From assembly GCF_016808335.1 (NCBI RefSeq), contig NC_053149.1:27649339-27713338 (forward strand): a DNA stretch of 64,000 nt, given 5' to 3'. Shown here piece after piece: positions 34,611 through 46,430 of this stretch. The notes beneath the pieces are model-generated. The model saw nothing but the letters and a program-made list of their open reading frames with translations. It searched no databases and had not been told where the DNA came from. Positions within the stretch are counted from its first letter, which is position 1. Each line of letters opens with the position of its first letter. This stretch comes from Panicum virgatum (Eukaryota; Streptophyta; Magnoliopsida; Poales; Poaceae). Position numbers and translations under genes: made by a program.

Positions 34611-37600
34611 TGTAACACCCGGTTTATAAAAGGACATAAACCGAGCAATCATATACGTGCCAGGATCAAGTCACACGTATATACAACAGAATGAACAGTA
34701 TATCATAGCACATATCACGTAAAAAGATATAATAAAGCGAGTACAAATGTTATTTATTATATTATTGACAAGAATGTCTAATACAGCGGAAGCGAAGTAT
34801 AAAATACGATAAACTCTCCGAAGCTGAGCAGGGCGCCACAGGGACGTCGACTGGGAGACGAACGCCTAGAAGTCCTCATAGTCCTCGTAGCGCTGAGCGA
34901 ACTCCCTCGCATCGGCAGGAACTGAGCAGCAGTAGCGTATCCAAGAAGAAAAAGTAGAGAAGAGGCAAGAGTGAGTACACAACTTGTACTCAACAAGTAT
35001 AACACAAACTATGAGGCTCTAAGGTTGGCTGACTCAACTGCATTAGCTTTTAAGTCTTGACAAAATTTTATTAAAGCTATTTACTACAAGTTGATGAATT
35101 ACCATAAACCCAGTTACATAGTAATTAATCAAATTTAATCATGTTACTACTGAGAACCAAACCACAACCACCAAGGTAACCCCGAGAGGCACCTTCCTCG
35201 TTGGAAGGAGATAACCCCACTAATCAAAAGGAGGATCTGGGCCGCTCATAACCGTGAGCACGGCTAGTATACCAGTTTTACACTCTGCAGAGGTTGCACA
35301 TCTTTACCCACAAGTCGTGAGCTACGCCAGTTGTTCATCACACTTCCTTAGGTGAGATGACTAGCGACTCACTACGAGGCCGTTACAAAGGACACATTGG
35401 TAAGGTGTAACCGCTAAGGAATCAGGCTCCGCAACGATGGTAACCACCTCGAGGGGTACGCACACCAAGCCTCGTAGCCTGGCCACCATTGAAGCTCACC
35501 ACCCCCCATGCCCCGTCGGTAAGTTACTCCCGAACCAAAATGGCCTAATTAGTAAGCCAATACCGTCCCATTCCAGTCTTGTGGTAGCGCTGTTGTCCCA
35601 GGTTGTCGCTCTATGAACCGGTCCTTATGGAGAGTGGCCAACCAGGCAGTGAGCACCGTGCTGGCCCCCTAAACCATGTTTCTAACAAAACCACTTTTAA
35701 TGAGGAGTGAGCCACTCAAGCCACACAGATGGCCACTCTCAGAATTAAGTTGCATATACCATTAATCAAATTAATTAAAAAGGACCATTATGTGTTATAG
35801 CACGGCACCTAGCACAACTAACCAAAATGCAACCCAAGGATATATATAAAGGATATAAAGTGGCTAGGAAAATCCTTATAGGCATACAATATTAATATGC
35901 AGTACGAAATTATAATTAAAGGTTATAGGTTGTTCATTTTACACTTGCCTTCCTCGTACTGCTCTGGCTGCTGCTCAAACTGATTGGAAGGTGGATGCTG
36001 CTCCGGGTACTGGTACTGGGGCTCCTCCGGTAACTCAACGTCTACTCACGAACACATGGCCAAAACAAAGCAGAACAATAAGCATACATGCAAACAAATG
36101 CTAACAATAAGGAACAGTACATCAATACATAAAAAGAGCATGCTAAACTAGTCTAAAACTATTATACGTGTTACAACGATCGCGTGGACATAAAGAATGC
36201 CGAAAACGGAGCTAAAACGCATAATCTAGGCTAAAAACAAGTTCTAGGGGCTTATCTGCGAGAAAACTAGGTTCCTGGGGGTTTTCTGCAAAAACCGAGG
36301 ACTAAAACATAAATAAAGATTAAATCTAGGGTCTAACTCGTGAAAAGACTAGTGCTGGACTGCGGGTTCGATATTCGATAAACTCAGGGGGTTCCTTGCA
36401 AGAAAACAGGACTGAACTGCAAATATTTCTGAGTAAGGATGGACCGCGGGTTGAATCAGGGAAAGAGCAGGGGCTCTTCAGCAAAATCTACTAGCGCTAA
36501 CCATTTTGTGGTCTGGTTGACCTCGGCCCTATCAGATCTCAGCCGTCGGATGCCGATCCGGTGGTTCAGGACGCGAGGCGAGGGCTGCGGTGGTGCGGGG
36601 TCGCCGGTGTGTAGTGTCCGCGGCGGAGCGCCGCTGGACTTCACCGAAATGGTGTTCCCGGGACCGTTTCGGCTCGTGTTCAGGTCGGGGAGCGAGTGTG
36701 CACGATGGCGAACTCAACCGGGTGCACTAGGGGGCGTGTGGGGGCTCTGGCGTGGCACGCAGCAGCGCCGGGCGGCGTTGCGCGGCGGTGGGTTCGCCGG
36801 CGTGCGATTGCTCGCCGGTTAGAGAGGAAACAAGGGTAAAAAGGGGCATGGGAACTTGATTTACCTCTGCGCAATGCGCAGGAGACGTGCAGAGGGGGAA
36901 AACGGCGATGCCGAGGTCCTGCGGTGGCATCGCGGCGGCTCCAAGCTCGGTGAGGCGGTGAAGCACGGGGAACGGCCTCCTGGGCGTGCTTCTGGTCGTT
37001 TGGGCTCCACGGGTGGGCTCGCGGAGACTCCAGGGATCGAGGCGAGACTCCTGCGGCGGTCGGTGGAGGCCGGGAGGTCGTGGCGTGACCCGTCCGCGGC
37101 GGCGCCGGGGAGTCTGCGTGGCGGAGTGAGCGGACGGTGGTGCTGGGGCGTAGGGGTGGCGGCTGTTTGGCGAGGATAGGTTTGAAGGGGGTGCGGGCGC
37201 TAATTAAAGCCGGCCCGAGCATCTTGGCGTGCGTGACCGGCGCTGGCGTAGTGCGGAGATCACGGGCGCGATACGGCGGCGGAAGCGGATCCCAGCAACT
37301 GTTGTTGCGCGATCCCGGGGCTCGGGGGGAAATCTTCTGGAAGGAGGGCGTGCGCGGGAGGCTGGCCAAAGGGTCCTGTAGAGCTAGGGTGGTCCACGGG
37401 GTAGTGGGCAACGGGTCACGGCGCGGAGCAGAGGCGCGGCATCACGGCGAGGATCTTGGGTGGAGGAAGGGGAAAGTTCTGGCCAGTGGGGCCGGGAGGT
37501 CTGCGGGGTGAGGCGGGGGCGCGCGCTTGCGGGCTGAGCGCCACGCGGGCCGAAGCGGGACTGGCGCTGAGCGCAGGGAGAAGCTGGGCCGTGGTGTGGG

Positions 37601-38008
37601 CCGTGCGGGGAGAAGACTGGGCCGGCGTGGGGAGAGATCGGGCCGCCAGGTTTGGGCTGAAAAAAGGAAAAGAGGCGGGCCCGATTGATGGACTTCCTGG
37701 GCTGGCTGGGTAGAGGTGGGCTGCGGGTTGGGCTGAGGTTTGGGCCTTCCTTTTCTGTTTCTAGTTTTCTCTCTCCTTTTCTTTTCCAAACACTCTCAAA
37801 ACTATTTGAATTCAAACCCTATGCACCCAACTAATTAAAAATATGTACCAGCATGAATGCACATACATTTTAACCCTATGATAAATTTTAATTACTTGAG
37901 GATCAAAATTTGAGATTAAATGCCAGACTAATACAATAATCCTTAGAAATTTAAATAAAGCCAATTAAATTTATTATAAATTGCTAAAATTTAAATTAGG
38001 GTGTTACA
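34611..38008 (-). repeat. Y3 5' LTR
   Basis: The 3398-bp inverted LTR matches 22627-26027 and ends at the TSD CCTAC (38009-38013). Confidence 0.95.
34866..36041 (-). CDS. LTR-embedded two-exon acidic Tyr/Gln-rich ORF (Y3 5' LTR copy)
   Basis: Exon a is 36041-35949 (93 nt) and exon b is 34921-34866. The frame is open, with motif EEPQYQYPEQHPPSN, then EQYEE, then VPADAREFAQRYEDYEDF. Against Y2 it has one added codon and Gln/Glu, Thr/Ala and Asp/Asn exchanges. Length changes are in multiples of three, as expected for a coding sequence. Confidence 0.5.
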
Positions 38009-38308
38009 CCTACTGAGATCCTTGAACCACAAGATATCGAAATTGAATCCGATCTATCTTATACGGAGTATCCAATCAAGATTCTTGACACCAAGGAAAG
38101 AAGTACTAGAAGGGAGAAGATTAAAATGTACAAGATCCAATGGAATCATCATACTGAGGAAGAAGCTACTTGGGAGACTGAAAATTTTCTCCAAAGAAAC
38201 TTTCCTGACTTTCTTAAAACAAATTCAGGTATCAAGTCTTTCCATTCCTTTTCTTCCTGTAATCTCGGGGCGAGATTCCTTTTAGGGGGGAAGGCTGTGA
38301 CACCCTAG
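38009..38308 (+). pseudogene. pol: X chromodomain and pol end
   Basis: Right of Y3 the X pol frame resumes in phase. It reads YTEYPIKILDTKER and KMYKIQWNHHTEEEATWE, a C-terminal chromodomain, and then NFPDFLK. The frame runs through the purine tract and stops with TAG 11 bases into the 3' LTR (38306-38308). Confidence 0.88.
38282..38295 (+). other. X polypurine tract
   Basis: TTAGGGGGGAAGGC directly before the 3' LTR is the plus-strand primer. Confidence 0.85.
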
Positions 38309-38679
38309 GTGTTTGTACATTAGTGTTGCTTACCTTTTATACATCATGTGCTTGATTTGCTTGAAAAGGACCTTTTTGTAATTATAAAAGGTTATATGTG
38401 TAATATTGATTTTATGCAAGGGTCTTTCTATAGTTTAATTTGAATTGAATGTGTCATTATAGCTTTTCTGGAGGGTGTTTTTGCAAAAATTGTGGTTGTA
38501 ATACCTCTGGACTCGCCGTCGTGCGGGGTATGCTTGTTCGATCCGAGAACCGGTGGTTGTATCGGGACGTTACCCGACAGACCAAGAATTGTTCCGTTTG
38601 AAGTGCGTTTGAGCTGGTGTTGCCTTTATGGTGATGGCCTGCGCACTTGAGCCGGGATAATTCAGGTGGTTCTACCACA
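38296..38679 (+). repeat. X 3' LTR
   Basis: The 384-bp LTR starts TGTGACACCCTAGGTG and ends CTACCACA, followed by TSD GCAAG (38680-38684). Confidence 0.95.
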
Positions 38680-38684
38680 GCAAG

Positions 38685-39192
38685 CTCATCCCTTCTGCCT
38701 CTTTCTGTGGTGTGACCGACAGGAAGACCGTCCCATTGGGGCAGGTCGAATTGCCTGTCATGTTCGGCAGAAGGGACAACTTCTACATGGAGAACATCAC
38801 GTTCGATGAGGCACACTTCGACCTCCCCTACAATGCCATACTTGGGCGCCCAGCGCTTGGCAAGTTCATGGCTGCGATCCACTACGCCTGCAACACCCTC
38901 AAGCTCCCCGTCCTGGCCGGGGTCATCACCATCAAGGCCGATGTGAGGCAGTGGTGACCGCGTCCTCCTCCGACGTGGAACACTCCGAATCATCTGCCCA
39001 TCCGTTGACGAAGCAGCGCCTATCTCCCGATAGCTCCGCCCTCACCAAGATGGTATGCCTTGAAGACGATCCCGAGAAGTCTGTCACCATAGGGGCAGAG
39101 CTGGGGGAATAGTAGGAAGGCGCACTCATCACCTTTCTCCGGGCAAATGTCGACGTGTTCGTGTGGAAACCATCCGACATGCCTGGGGTCCT
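38685..39192 (+). pseudogene. W protease C-terminal part and linker to RT
   Basis: The W frame resumes after X with CGVTDRKTVPLGQVELPV, then FDLPYNAILGRPALGKF, the C-terminal strand of Tat proteases (to about 38956). After frameshifts, VFVWKPSDMPG at 39155-39187 is the motif that precedes RT in this lineage. Z is inserted at 39193 with TSD GGTCC (39188-39192), and homology continues at 49581. Confidence 0.82.
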
Positions 39193-40274
39193 GTTGGCGC
39201 TCCTTAAGTACCCATTTTGTTATACAATTAGGAGAGGTTTTAGTAAATTCTTCGGGATGATTCATGTACTAACCCGCCACTTGGCACCCGAACTTGACCG
39301 TTTTCGATTTTGTCCTGGATTTTGGAGCATGTTGTATTTTGGCAGGAAATTGGACATTTTCGGAGATGTTTCGACGAGACCCATGATCACGCAATAACAC
39401 GAAGGAAGACGAAGGCCAAAGCCCAAGCAAAGGACCAAAGGCCATGACAACTAGAAGCCCGTTCATGCACATCCACCCTCCAATAAAGCCCAAAGGACAA
39501 AGCCCACAAGATGAGATCGAGATACTTCGGGGCTAATCAAAGCAAATAGAGATTTAAGGAAGGATTCTCCGTCCTATCCTTTCCCTCGAAGAAATCTCGA
39601 AGATAACGATGTCCAACAGGGTTTAATCGTGAAAGGTATAAACTCCAGAAGACTTGGGGAGAAAGAAGGACGCGAGGCGGCGAGAAAATGGGCCAGGCCG
39701 GCCGGCCTAGGCCCATTGAGCCGGCCGGCCCAGGCCCTTTCCAGGGAGTCTCGGCCTCCCCTTCGACCTAGGGTTTCCTGAGGCTATTTAAAGACCCCTC
39801 CCCCAGGCTCACACGGAGATCATTCAGGGAGATGACGTCAAGGAGCAGAATCGAGTTAGACACAAGAGAAAGGCGACATCGGAGGCCTCATCGTCCCTCG
39901 GCGCCAGTGTAAGTTGGAGGACAGCAAAGGATCCATCCCTTGCCGGAGATTTCATCACCATGATCAACTACGCTTCGCCTAGCTTCATGGGGTAAAGTCC
40001 TCGTTTGTTCATGGGGTTGTAAGGAGATCTTGAGCTGTAATTGCCGAATCCTTTATGAGATTGATCTATCACGATTCTTGTTGATGATGCTTTGATGCTT
40101 AATAGTTCGCGACTTGGCTTTGGGTTTGCTTTTACCAATATCATTAGTGCTTAGTTAAGCATAGTAATACACTTGTTCCGTGGATTGATAAACCTTGGGG
40201 GAATACTCTAAGGGAAAAGCTACACGATCCGTGCGCTTGCGGTACATAAATTGGCTCTCTAAGGAGCGTCAACA
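39193..40274 (+). repeat. Z 5' LTR (shorter copy)
   Basis: At 1082 bp it is 306 bp shorter than the 3' LTR. About 296 bases after TTTGGGTTTGCTTT are missing near 40130, and a 10-bp duplication of the 3' copy is absent. The rest aligns closely. Confidence 0.93.
39696..39792 (+). promoter_or_regulatory. Paired GGCCGGCC module and TATA box of the Z 5' LTR
   Basis: GGCCGGCCGGCC at 39696-39707 and GCCGGCCGGCC at 39720-39730 are separated by 12 bases. A TATTTAAA box follows at 39785-39792. The same arrangement is at 48702-48798 in the 3' LTR, so the module lies in U3 just upstream of the likely promoter. Confidence 0.6.
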
Positions 40275-40282
40275 AGCTTTTC

Positions 40283-40300
40283 TGGCGCCGTTGCCGGGGA
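40283..40300 (+). other. Z primer-binding site (tRNA-Asp type)
   Basis: TGGCGCCGTTGCCGGGGA lies 8 bases after the LTR. It is the primer site established for Athila elements, complementary to tRNA-Asp. Confidence 0.9.
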
Positions 40301-40407
40301 ACAAGCGATTTTGCTACGTTTAACTTTGTATTAATTTTGTTGGTTACTAACACCTAACCTTTTCCCTAGAAAATTTTTGTTTTTTTGTTTTTGTTTTGAT
40401 TGTCTAG

Positions 40408-41067
40408 ATGGCCCATCTCATTCAACACGTGGAGGAAGGAGAAAAATCACTAAGGGATTATGCAAACCCGCGATCGCAGGAATTCGACATGCAAAAATCA
40501 GATTCGGTGTTGCGAGCCACCGAGTATGAGATCAAGCCTCAAATCATCAAGATGGCGGCGGCAAACCCCTTTAGAGGAGATGAGACGGACAACCCATATA
40601 GACATATCAAGTGGTTCACAATGCTATGCAACATGGTACAACAAGACGGAGTTCCGCAAGCTTGGTTTAGATAGAATCTTTTCCCATACTCACTTGCGGA
40701 AGAGGCGAGAAGATGGTTTGCACTTGCATCCTTCGAGGTAAAAGGAAATTGGGATGACTTGATGAAGAAATTTTGCGAGCGGTTCTTTCCATTAAGCAAG
40801 GTTCAACATATTCGGAAGCAAGTGATCAACTTCGCGCAAGGAGAAGAAGAAGGGATAGATCAAGCATGGGATAGATTCAATGGATTGATTGAACAAGGAC
40901 CGAAGCTCGGATTTTTTGGTGATGTACTCTTGCATACCTTTTATTTTTCCCTAACCCCCGAGTGCATGCAATTTGTTCAAATGTGTGCAGGAGGAGATCT
41001 CATGGAGAAAACACTCACGGAAGCCGCCCAACTCCTACAAAAAATCAGCAAGGGTGTGGCCATGTGA
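40408..41067 (+). pseudogene. gag: Z gag, with in-frame stops
   Basis: The frame begins MAHLIQHVEEGEKSLRDYAN. The capsid core has NPFRGDETDNPYRHI, then LAEEARRWFALAS, WDDLMKKFCERFFP, and the EAAQLLQKI segment that ends Athila Gag cores. A TAG at 40672-40674 (after AWFR) and a TGA at 41065-41067 interrupt a frame that continues into protease. No CCHC knuckle is visible before the protease frame. Confidence 0.85.
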
Positions 41068-42201
41068 AGAGATTGGGAAAAACGATGTTCGGCAATCTCC
41101 GAGGAAGAATCTCAAGTGCGAGTGCTTGCTGGAATTTTCAGAAAAGAGACATCGGAAGTAAGGGAAGAACAACCGAAGCATGGGAAAGTCATAGAGACAA
41201 ACCACGATGAAGAAGCATCGATCCGGAGTGCAACGAAAGACGACCTGGAAAAGAAAGGAAGAACCTTGGGCACCGCCAAATCACTAAGGGAATTCGAGCA
41301 AATGGATTGGATACCAATTGACTTCGGAAGATTGTTCGACAAAGCAAGACCACATCCAAATCAGCGAGGAATGGCGAAGGTGATAGCGGAAGACTTTCCG
41401 CCAGATAATCACATGGGATATACATTTGGCAAGGAATCGGCCGGTGATATTATTCGAAAACTTTTTCAAGAAAAAGAGGAAGAGATTGACTTGGACGAAG
41501 TGCTGGAGGTCAAAAGGATCATGGTAGTAAAATCGGAATCATCACTCTACACGCACATAGCCCAAGTATATGCGATTGGAAGCGATCAAGGCGAAGGTAA
41601 TCCATCACCCACACCTCGTGTTGATTGCATGATAGACGGAATAAAATGTTGCAATGTCTTATGTGACATTGGCGCCCATGTTAGTGTGATGAGTTCCAAG
41701 GTTTATGCTATGCTTTTTAACGAAACACCTAACCTAGATGCCACAATCATTAAATTGATCATGGGAGATGGTAGATTAATCAAACCGCTAGGAGTGCTTA
41801 GAAATCTAAATGTTACCATAGCGGGTAAAGAAATTCCTACCGACTTTTTTGTGATTAATGATAGTGATGATGAACATGAAAGCATAATTCTTGGAAAACC
41901 CTTTCTCAAATTAGTAAATGCTATTCTAGATGTTGGGAAAGGGATTGTCACTTTTGATCTAGATGGAGAGAAGCACACTTTCAAATTTCATTCAAAACCG
42001 TCTCGTGCTTTACCTTCACCTCTTGATAACGAAGGGGTAGAGAGCATTCGTTTCATTGATTCTTTCAGGGATCCTCTCCAACGCGCTTTGGATAATGGGG
42101 ACGCTCAAGATAATCAAGATGGAGAACTAGTGGAAACAATGGAAGAGTTGAAGCCGCAACACGGGAATTTGGAGGAAGAAAAATTTGAAGACATTAGATA
42201 A
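41068..42201 (+). pseudogene. pro: Z protease region
   Basis: It is in the same frame as gag. After a charged linker, PTPRVDCMIDGIKCCNVL leads to the active site CDIGAHVSVM (Ser of DSGA replaced by Ile), then IKLIMGDGRLIKPLGVL, DFFVINDSDDEHESIILGKPF and GIVTFDLDGEKHTF. This is the normal order of an Athila protease. A TAG at 42199-42201 separates it from RT. Whether Asp-Ile-Gly remains active is unknown. Confidence 0.85.
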
Positions 42202-42237
42202 TTAGATCAAGAAGAGGATGGTGCGCCCGATGTTGAG

Positions 42238-43387
42238 ATGAAGCCGCTCCCCAAGGGATTGAAATATGAATTTTTGGGAGACGGCAAGACTTTTCCGGTG
42301 ATTGTTAGCGATGAATTGAGCCGGGAAGAGATGGAGAAGTTGCTGAATTTATTAAAGAAGCACAAAAAGGTGATCGGCTACTCGATTAATGACTTGAAAG
42401 GTATTAGCCCCGCTTTTTGCACAAATCGTATACAACTCGAGGAGCAATACAAGCCGGTCGTAGAGCATCAAAGAAGGTTGAGCCATGCTATGCATGATGT
42501 GGTGAAGAAGGAGGTTATCAAATTGTTGAATGCCGGAATAATATACCCCGTGCCACATAGTGAATGGGTAAGCCCCGTGCATTGCGTTCCGAAGAAAGGA
42601 GGACTCACAGTTGTGAAAATTGAGAAGGAGCAATTGATACCACAAAGAACCATCACGGGATGGAGAATGTGCATCGATTAGAAAATTGAATAAGGCAACG
42701 AGGAAGGATCATTTTCCACTACCATTCATTGACGAGATGCTAGAAAGGTTGGCAAAGCATTCACACTTTTGTTACCTTGATGGATACTCGGGATTCTTCC
42801 AAATACCTATTCATCCGGATGATCAACATAAGACGACATTTACTTGCCCGTATGGAACTTTTGCATATCGGAGGATGCCTTTTGGATTGTGCAATGCGCC
42901 CGCTTCTTATCAAAGGTGCATGATGGCTATATTTTCAGATTTCATAGAAGAGATTATGGAGGTATTCATGGATGATTTCTCGGTGCATGGTACTAGCTTT
43001 GAAAATTGCTTGGCAAATTTGGAGAAAGTTCTTAAAAGATGTGGAGAGGTTGATCTTGTGCTCAATTGGGATAAGTGTCATTTCATGGTGAAAGAAGGAA
43101 TTGTTCTCGGTCATGTTATCTCCGAGAGAGGGATAGAGGTGGACAAAGCAAAGATAGAAACCGTGGAGAAATTGCCACCACCCACGGATATCAAATCTTT
43201 GAGGAGCTTCCTCGGTCATGCCGGATTCTATAGAAGGTTCATAAAGGATTTTTCAAAAATCACCAAGCCATTGACACAACTTCTCCAAAAAGATGTGGAA
43301 TACACCTTCGATAGTGATTGTCTTCACGCCTTTCAAACACTCAAGCAATCTCTCATAAGTGGTACTATCATGCAACCTCCGGATTGA
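42238..43387 (+). pseudogene. pol: Z reverse transcriptase
   Basis: The protease frame continues past the stop with MKPLPKGLKYEFLG and VKKEVIKLLNAGIIYPV, then shifts near 42680 within the CIDYRKLN motif. The next frame has DHFPLPFIDEMLERL, GYSGFFQI, PFGLCNAPASYQRCM and the catalytic FMDD box (VFMDDFSVHG, about 42964-42990), ending with LRSFLGHAGFYRRFI. A TGA at 43385-43387 stands where the frame would lead into RNase H. Confidence 0.9.
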
Positions 43388-43405
43388 AATCTACCTTTCG
43401 AAATC

Positions 43406-45139
43406 ATGTGTGATGCAAGCGACTACGCCGTAGGAGCCGTTCCTGGACAAAGGAAAGAGGGGAAGGTAAATGCTATCTACTGCGCAAGCAAGACTCTCAA
43501 TGAAGCCCAAGTTAATTATGCAACAACGGAGAAAGAATTACTTGCTGTGGTATTCACCTTCGAAAAATTCAGATCATACATAGTAAACTCTAAGGTGATA
43601 GTTTATACCGACCATGCGGCAATCAAGTATCTCTTGTCCAAGAATGATGCTAAGCCACGCTTGATTCGATGGATCCTATTGCTACAAGAATTCGATGTGG
43701 AGATAAGGGACAAGAAAGGGGCAGAGAATGTTGTGGCCGACCACCTATCAAGGATGAACCATGGAGATGATGGAAAAGGACCTATCGAGGATCAAATGAA
43801 AGATGATCACCTATATAGAATTCTCGACCAAGATAGTTGGATGAATGATATAATAAGGGCAATAAAAGGGTTGCCCTTGGATCACTTGGATAAGAATGCA
43901 AGGAAAAGAGTGATCGCGGAAAGAAGAAAATACTATTGGGATCCACCATACTTATATAGATATGGAGAAGATGGAGTCCTAAGAAGATGCATACCGAGGG
44001 TGGAACGTGAAGAAGTTCTAAGAAAGTGTCACTCGTCGGGATATGGAGGACATTATGGGCACTTTAGAACTCAAGCTAAGGTTTGGGCTAGTGGATTCTA
44101 TTGGCCCGAGATGCATGAAGACGCGAAAAGATTTGTTTCGACTTGTTCGGAATGCCAAAGGACGGGGAATATCTCGCAAAGGAATGCCATGCCGTTGAAC
44201 TACAACTTGCAAATAGATCTATTTGATGTCTGGGGAATCGATTTCATGGGACCATTCGTGAACTCACATGGGTTTGAGCATATATTGGTGATGGTGGACT
44301 ATGTTTCAAAGTGGGTTGAAGCTAGGCCATGTCGGAAGGCATCAATGGAGGAGTCCATACACATGATTAAATCGGTTATCTTCCCTCGATATGGCATCCT
44401 GAGAATCTTGATAAGCGATGGAGGAACACATTTCACGGGCAAAAACATTAGTAAATGCTTGATGAAATTGGGAATTGAACATAGAGTGTCCACGGCTTAT
44501 CACCCCCAAACAAACGGACAAGCGGAAACTTCGAACAAGTAATTGAAGGATATTTTAAAGAAGATCGTGATAAAAGGAGGAAAAGATTGGTCGAAGAGAC
44601 TAGATGATGCATTATGGGCATATCGTACGGCACACAAAACCCCGATTGTTATGACTCCTTATCAATTTGTTTATGGAAAAACATGCCACTTGCTGGTTGA
44701 GCTAGAACATAAGGCGTATTGGGCGATGAAGGAAATGAACTTTGATGCGGAAGCCGCTGGAATTAAAAGGAGAATCCAAATAAGCGAATTGGAGGAGTTA
44801 AGATTGAAAGCGTACAATAGTGCAACAATTTACAAAGAAAGGATGAAGAGATGGTACGACAAGCGATTACAAAATAAGGAATTCAAAGAAGGAGACAAGG
44901 TCCTACTCTACAATTCAAGATTCAAACTCTTTGGCAAAGGAAAATTGCAAAGAAAATGGGATGGACCATACGTCGTACACTCGGTTTCACCCACGGGAGC
45001 GGTGACAATCATGGATGTGAAAGGCGACCAATATGTGGTGAACGGACAACGACTAAAGGTATTCTTGGAGCCCGACGTCGTGCCCCTTCATTACATCGAC
45101 ATATATACCATGGATGAGGAACTGGAACGTCAAGCCTAA
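43406..45139 (+). pseudogene. pol: Z RNase H and integrase
   Basis: It is in the same frame as the second RT part. RNase H runs from [11 protein letters not shown] to [10 protein letters not shown] (about 43405-43758). The integrase zinc finger is in [12 protein letters not shown] and CSECQRTGN, and the catalytic core has [21 protein letters not shown] and [11 protein letters not shown] stop at 44540-44542 cuts the frame after TSNK, and it continues to 45139 with [13 protein letters not shown] and a basic C-terminus. No chromodomain is present. Confidence 0.9.
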
Positions 45140-45296
45140 CGACGTTAAGCAAGGTGAGTTTGTAAATATTCTCTTTTAGATTTTATTTTCATAGTTTTAT
45201 TTTTATTCTGGACGAACTTTGATTAAAACATAGGCTCATAATTTGTTGGTGGGCACCTCGGAAAAAGTTGGAGTCCAGGGGCCGAAAAACCACCTG

Positions 45297-45331
45297 GGCC
45301 GGCCGGCCAAACACCCCTAGGCCGGCCGGCC
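45297..45331 (+). promoter_or_regulatory. Paired GGCCGGCC module upstream of the Z extra ORF
   Basis: GGCCGGCCGGCC occurs at 45297-45308 and 45320-45331 with an 11-base spacer, as in the Z LTRs. About 135 bases downstream is CTTAAATAGAGG (TATA-like, near 45466), and the extra ORF starts at 45542. The spacing echoes the LTR promoter, so this may be an internal promoter for the ORF. Confidence 0.45.
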
Positions 45332-45541
45332 TGAGCCTCCTCGTGCGCGACTCGGTCTCGATTTTTGGTAGGTACGAGATAAGGAAATTTTAAACCCGTG
45401 TCTTATAGATTTCGCATGCCAAATACGCAGAGATATTGGACTTCTCGTCCAAATCTTTTCAGGACTTAAATAGAGGCGCGGTTTAGATCGATTCTCTCAT
45501 ACTTTTCAATCTACACCACCACATCGTGAGAGACATCAACA

Positions 45542-46370
45542 ATGGCCGTTCCAGCGAGCGCAAGAGCCATGATTGCAGCAATGGAGATCAAGGAGAGGGG
45601 CATGGCACCCGACACCCCCACGCCAAACCAGCAGATGCCTAGCCCCATCTCGGCAACTGGTGTGCCGCCCCTCCTTGTCGAAGCAAAGCGATGTGAAGCG
45701 AAGGCCCCTCCAAAGAAATTTAACACCCAAGCATGGATGAGCGTCGGAGGGAAGGGCCTTCTGTGGTGCAAGAAGAAGCTAGCTCAAGCCCAAAGGGAGG
45801 TCGTCGTCATCAGCGATGAAGACGAGGGCGAGAAGCAACAAGACAAAGAGCCACCCGCACCTAGGCGTTCCTTGCACCTTCTCGGAGTTAAAAGGAAAAA
45901 CTACATCTAGCACACCCCCGGAGCCGAAGGACTATGCGGGGGACAGCGATTGGGAGAGCTACATGAGCCCCGGTTCATGGGGCGCCACCGGTCGTGACTA
46001 CGATGATGATTGGCCGGGGTGGGCCGGAGAGGAGAGAAGGGAGGAAGACGACCCCTCCGGAGGTGACAGCGGCAAAGAGAAGAAGAAGGACGACGTCGAG
46101 CCCTTGGACGACGACCCCAACCGCAGCGGCCATCACTTCGGGTGCTGTTTCAAGTGCCGCAATGAAATCGCGGATCTCCACGCCACCATCGATAGGTGTC
46201 ACGATCGAATCGTGGCAATGGATCGAAGGATGGACGACATTGAGCGCTTGGTCGAAGGAGATTACAACTTCCTTCTCCGCAACATAAGGAAGTTATTCGG
46301 GATGGTCGGAGATCTACAAAAGCAAGGAGGAGGAGGGCGCCCTAGATGCAATTGCCCTAGGTGCCGTTGA
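45542..46370 (+). pseudogene. Z extra ORF after integrase: coiled coil with Cys clusters
   Basis: The frame from ATG 45542 (MAVPASARAMIAAMEIKERG) runs about 116 codons with an acidic patch (ISDEDEGE). It shifts near 45890 in an A-rich run and continues to 46370. The second part is acidic and Trp/Tyr-containing, then has HHFGCCFKCRNEI, a heptad-rich stretch (DLHATIDRCHDRIVAMDRRM onward, about 45 residues) and a C-terminal CNCPRCR. There is no signal peptide or membrane segment, so it does not look like Env. The Cys clusters could bind zinc and the coil could oligomerise. I do not recognise the family. Confidence 0.55.
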
Positions 46371-46430
46371 GAACACCGACGAGCGTCACACCCGTCTTTT
46401 ATATCATTGCGACGAGGACGCTGCATAATC

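Larger units (their letters stand above)
22627..38008 (-). mobile_element. Y3: long-LTR chromovirus of family Y, minus strand
   Basis: The inverted LTRs run 34611-38008 (5') and 22627-26027 (3'), with TSD CCTAC at 22622-22626 and 38009-38013. Inside are a tRNA-Met primer site, gag with a predicted intron, protease, RT, RNase H, integrase and chromodomain. The pol frame is split by solo LTR Y4. It is the most complete member of family Y here and shows what Y1 has lost. The ~3.4-kb LTRs and chromodomain fit the Tekay/Del lineage. Confidence 0.95.
4018..38679 (+). mobile_element. X: chromovirus Ty3/gypsy element, interrupted by Y1 and Y3
   Basis: Both ends are exact. The LTRs begin TGTGACACCCTAG and end CCACA, with GCAAG at 4013-4017 and 38680-38684. 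The own sequence is 4018-6668, 19563-22626 and 38014-38679, about 6.4 kb. It has a tRNA-Met-type primer site, gag, protease, RT, RNase H, integrase, a C-terminal chromodomain and a purine tract before the 3' LTR. The short LTR and chromodomain make it a chromovirus; assignment to a Tekay- or Reina-like lineage is inferred. The integration broke the W protease. Confidence 0.93.

Noticed and set aside
38018..38308. Independent small gene at 38018-38308
   Set aside because: It is the chromodomain end of X pol, cut off by Y3, and continues in phase from 22626.
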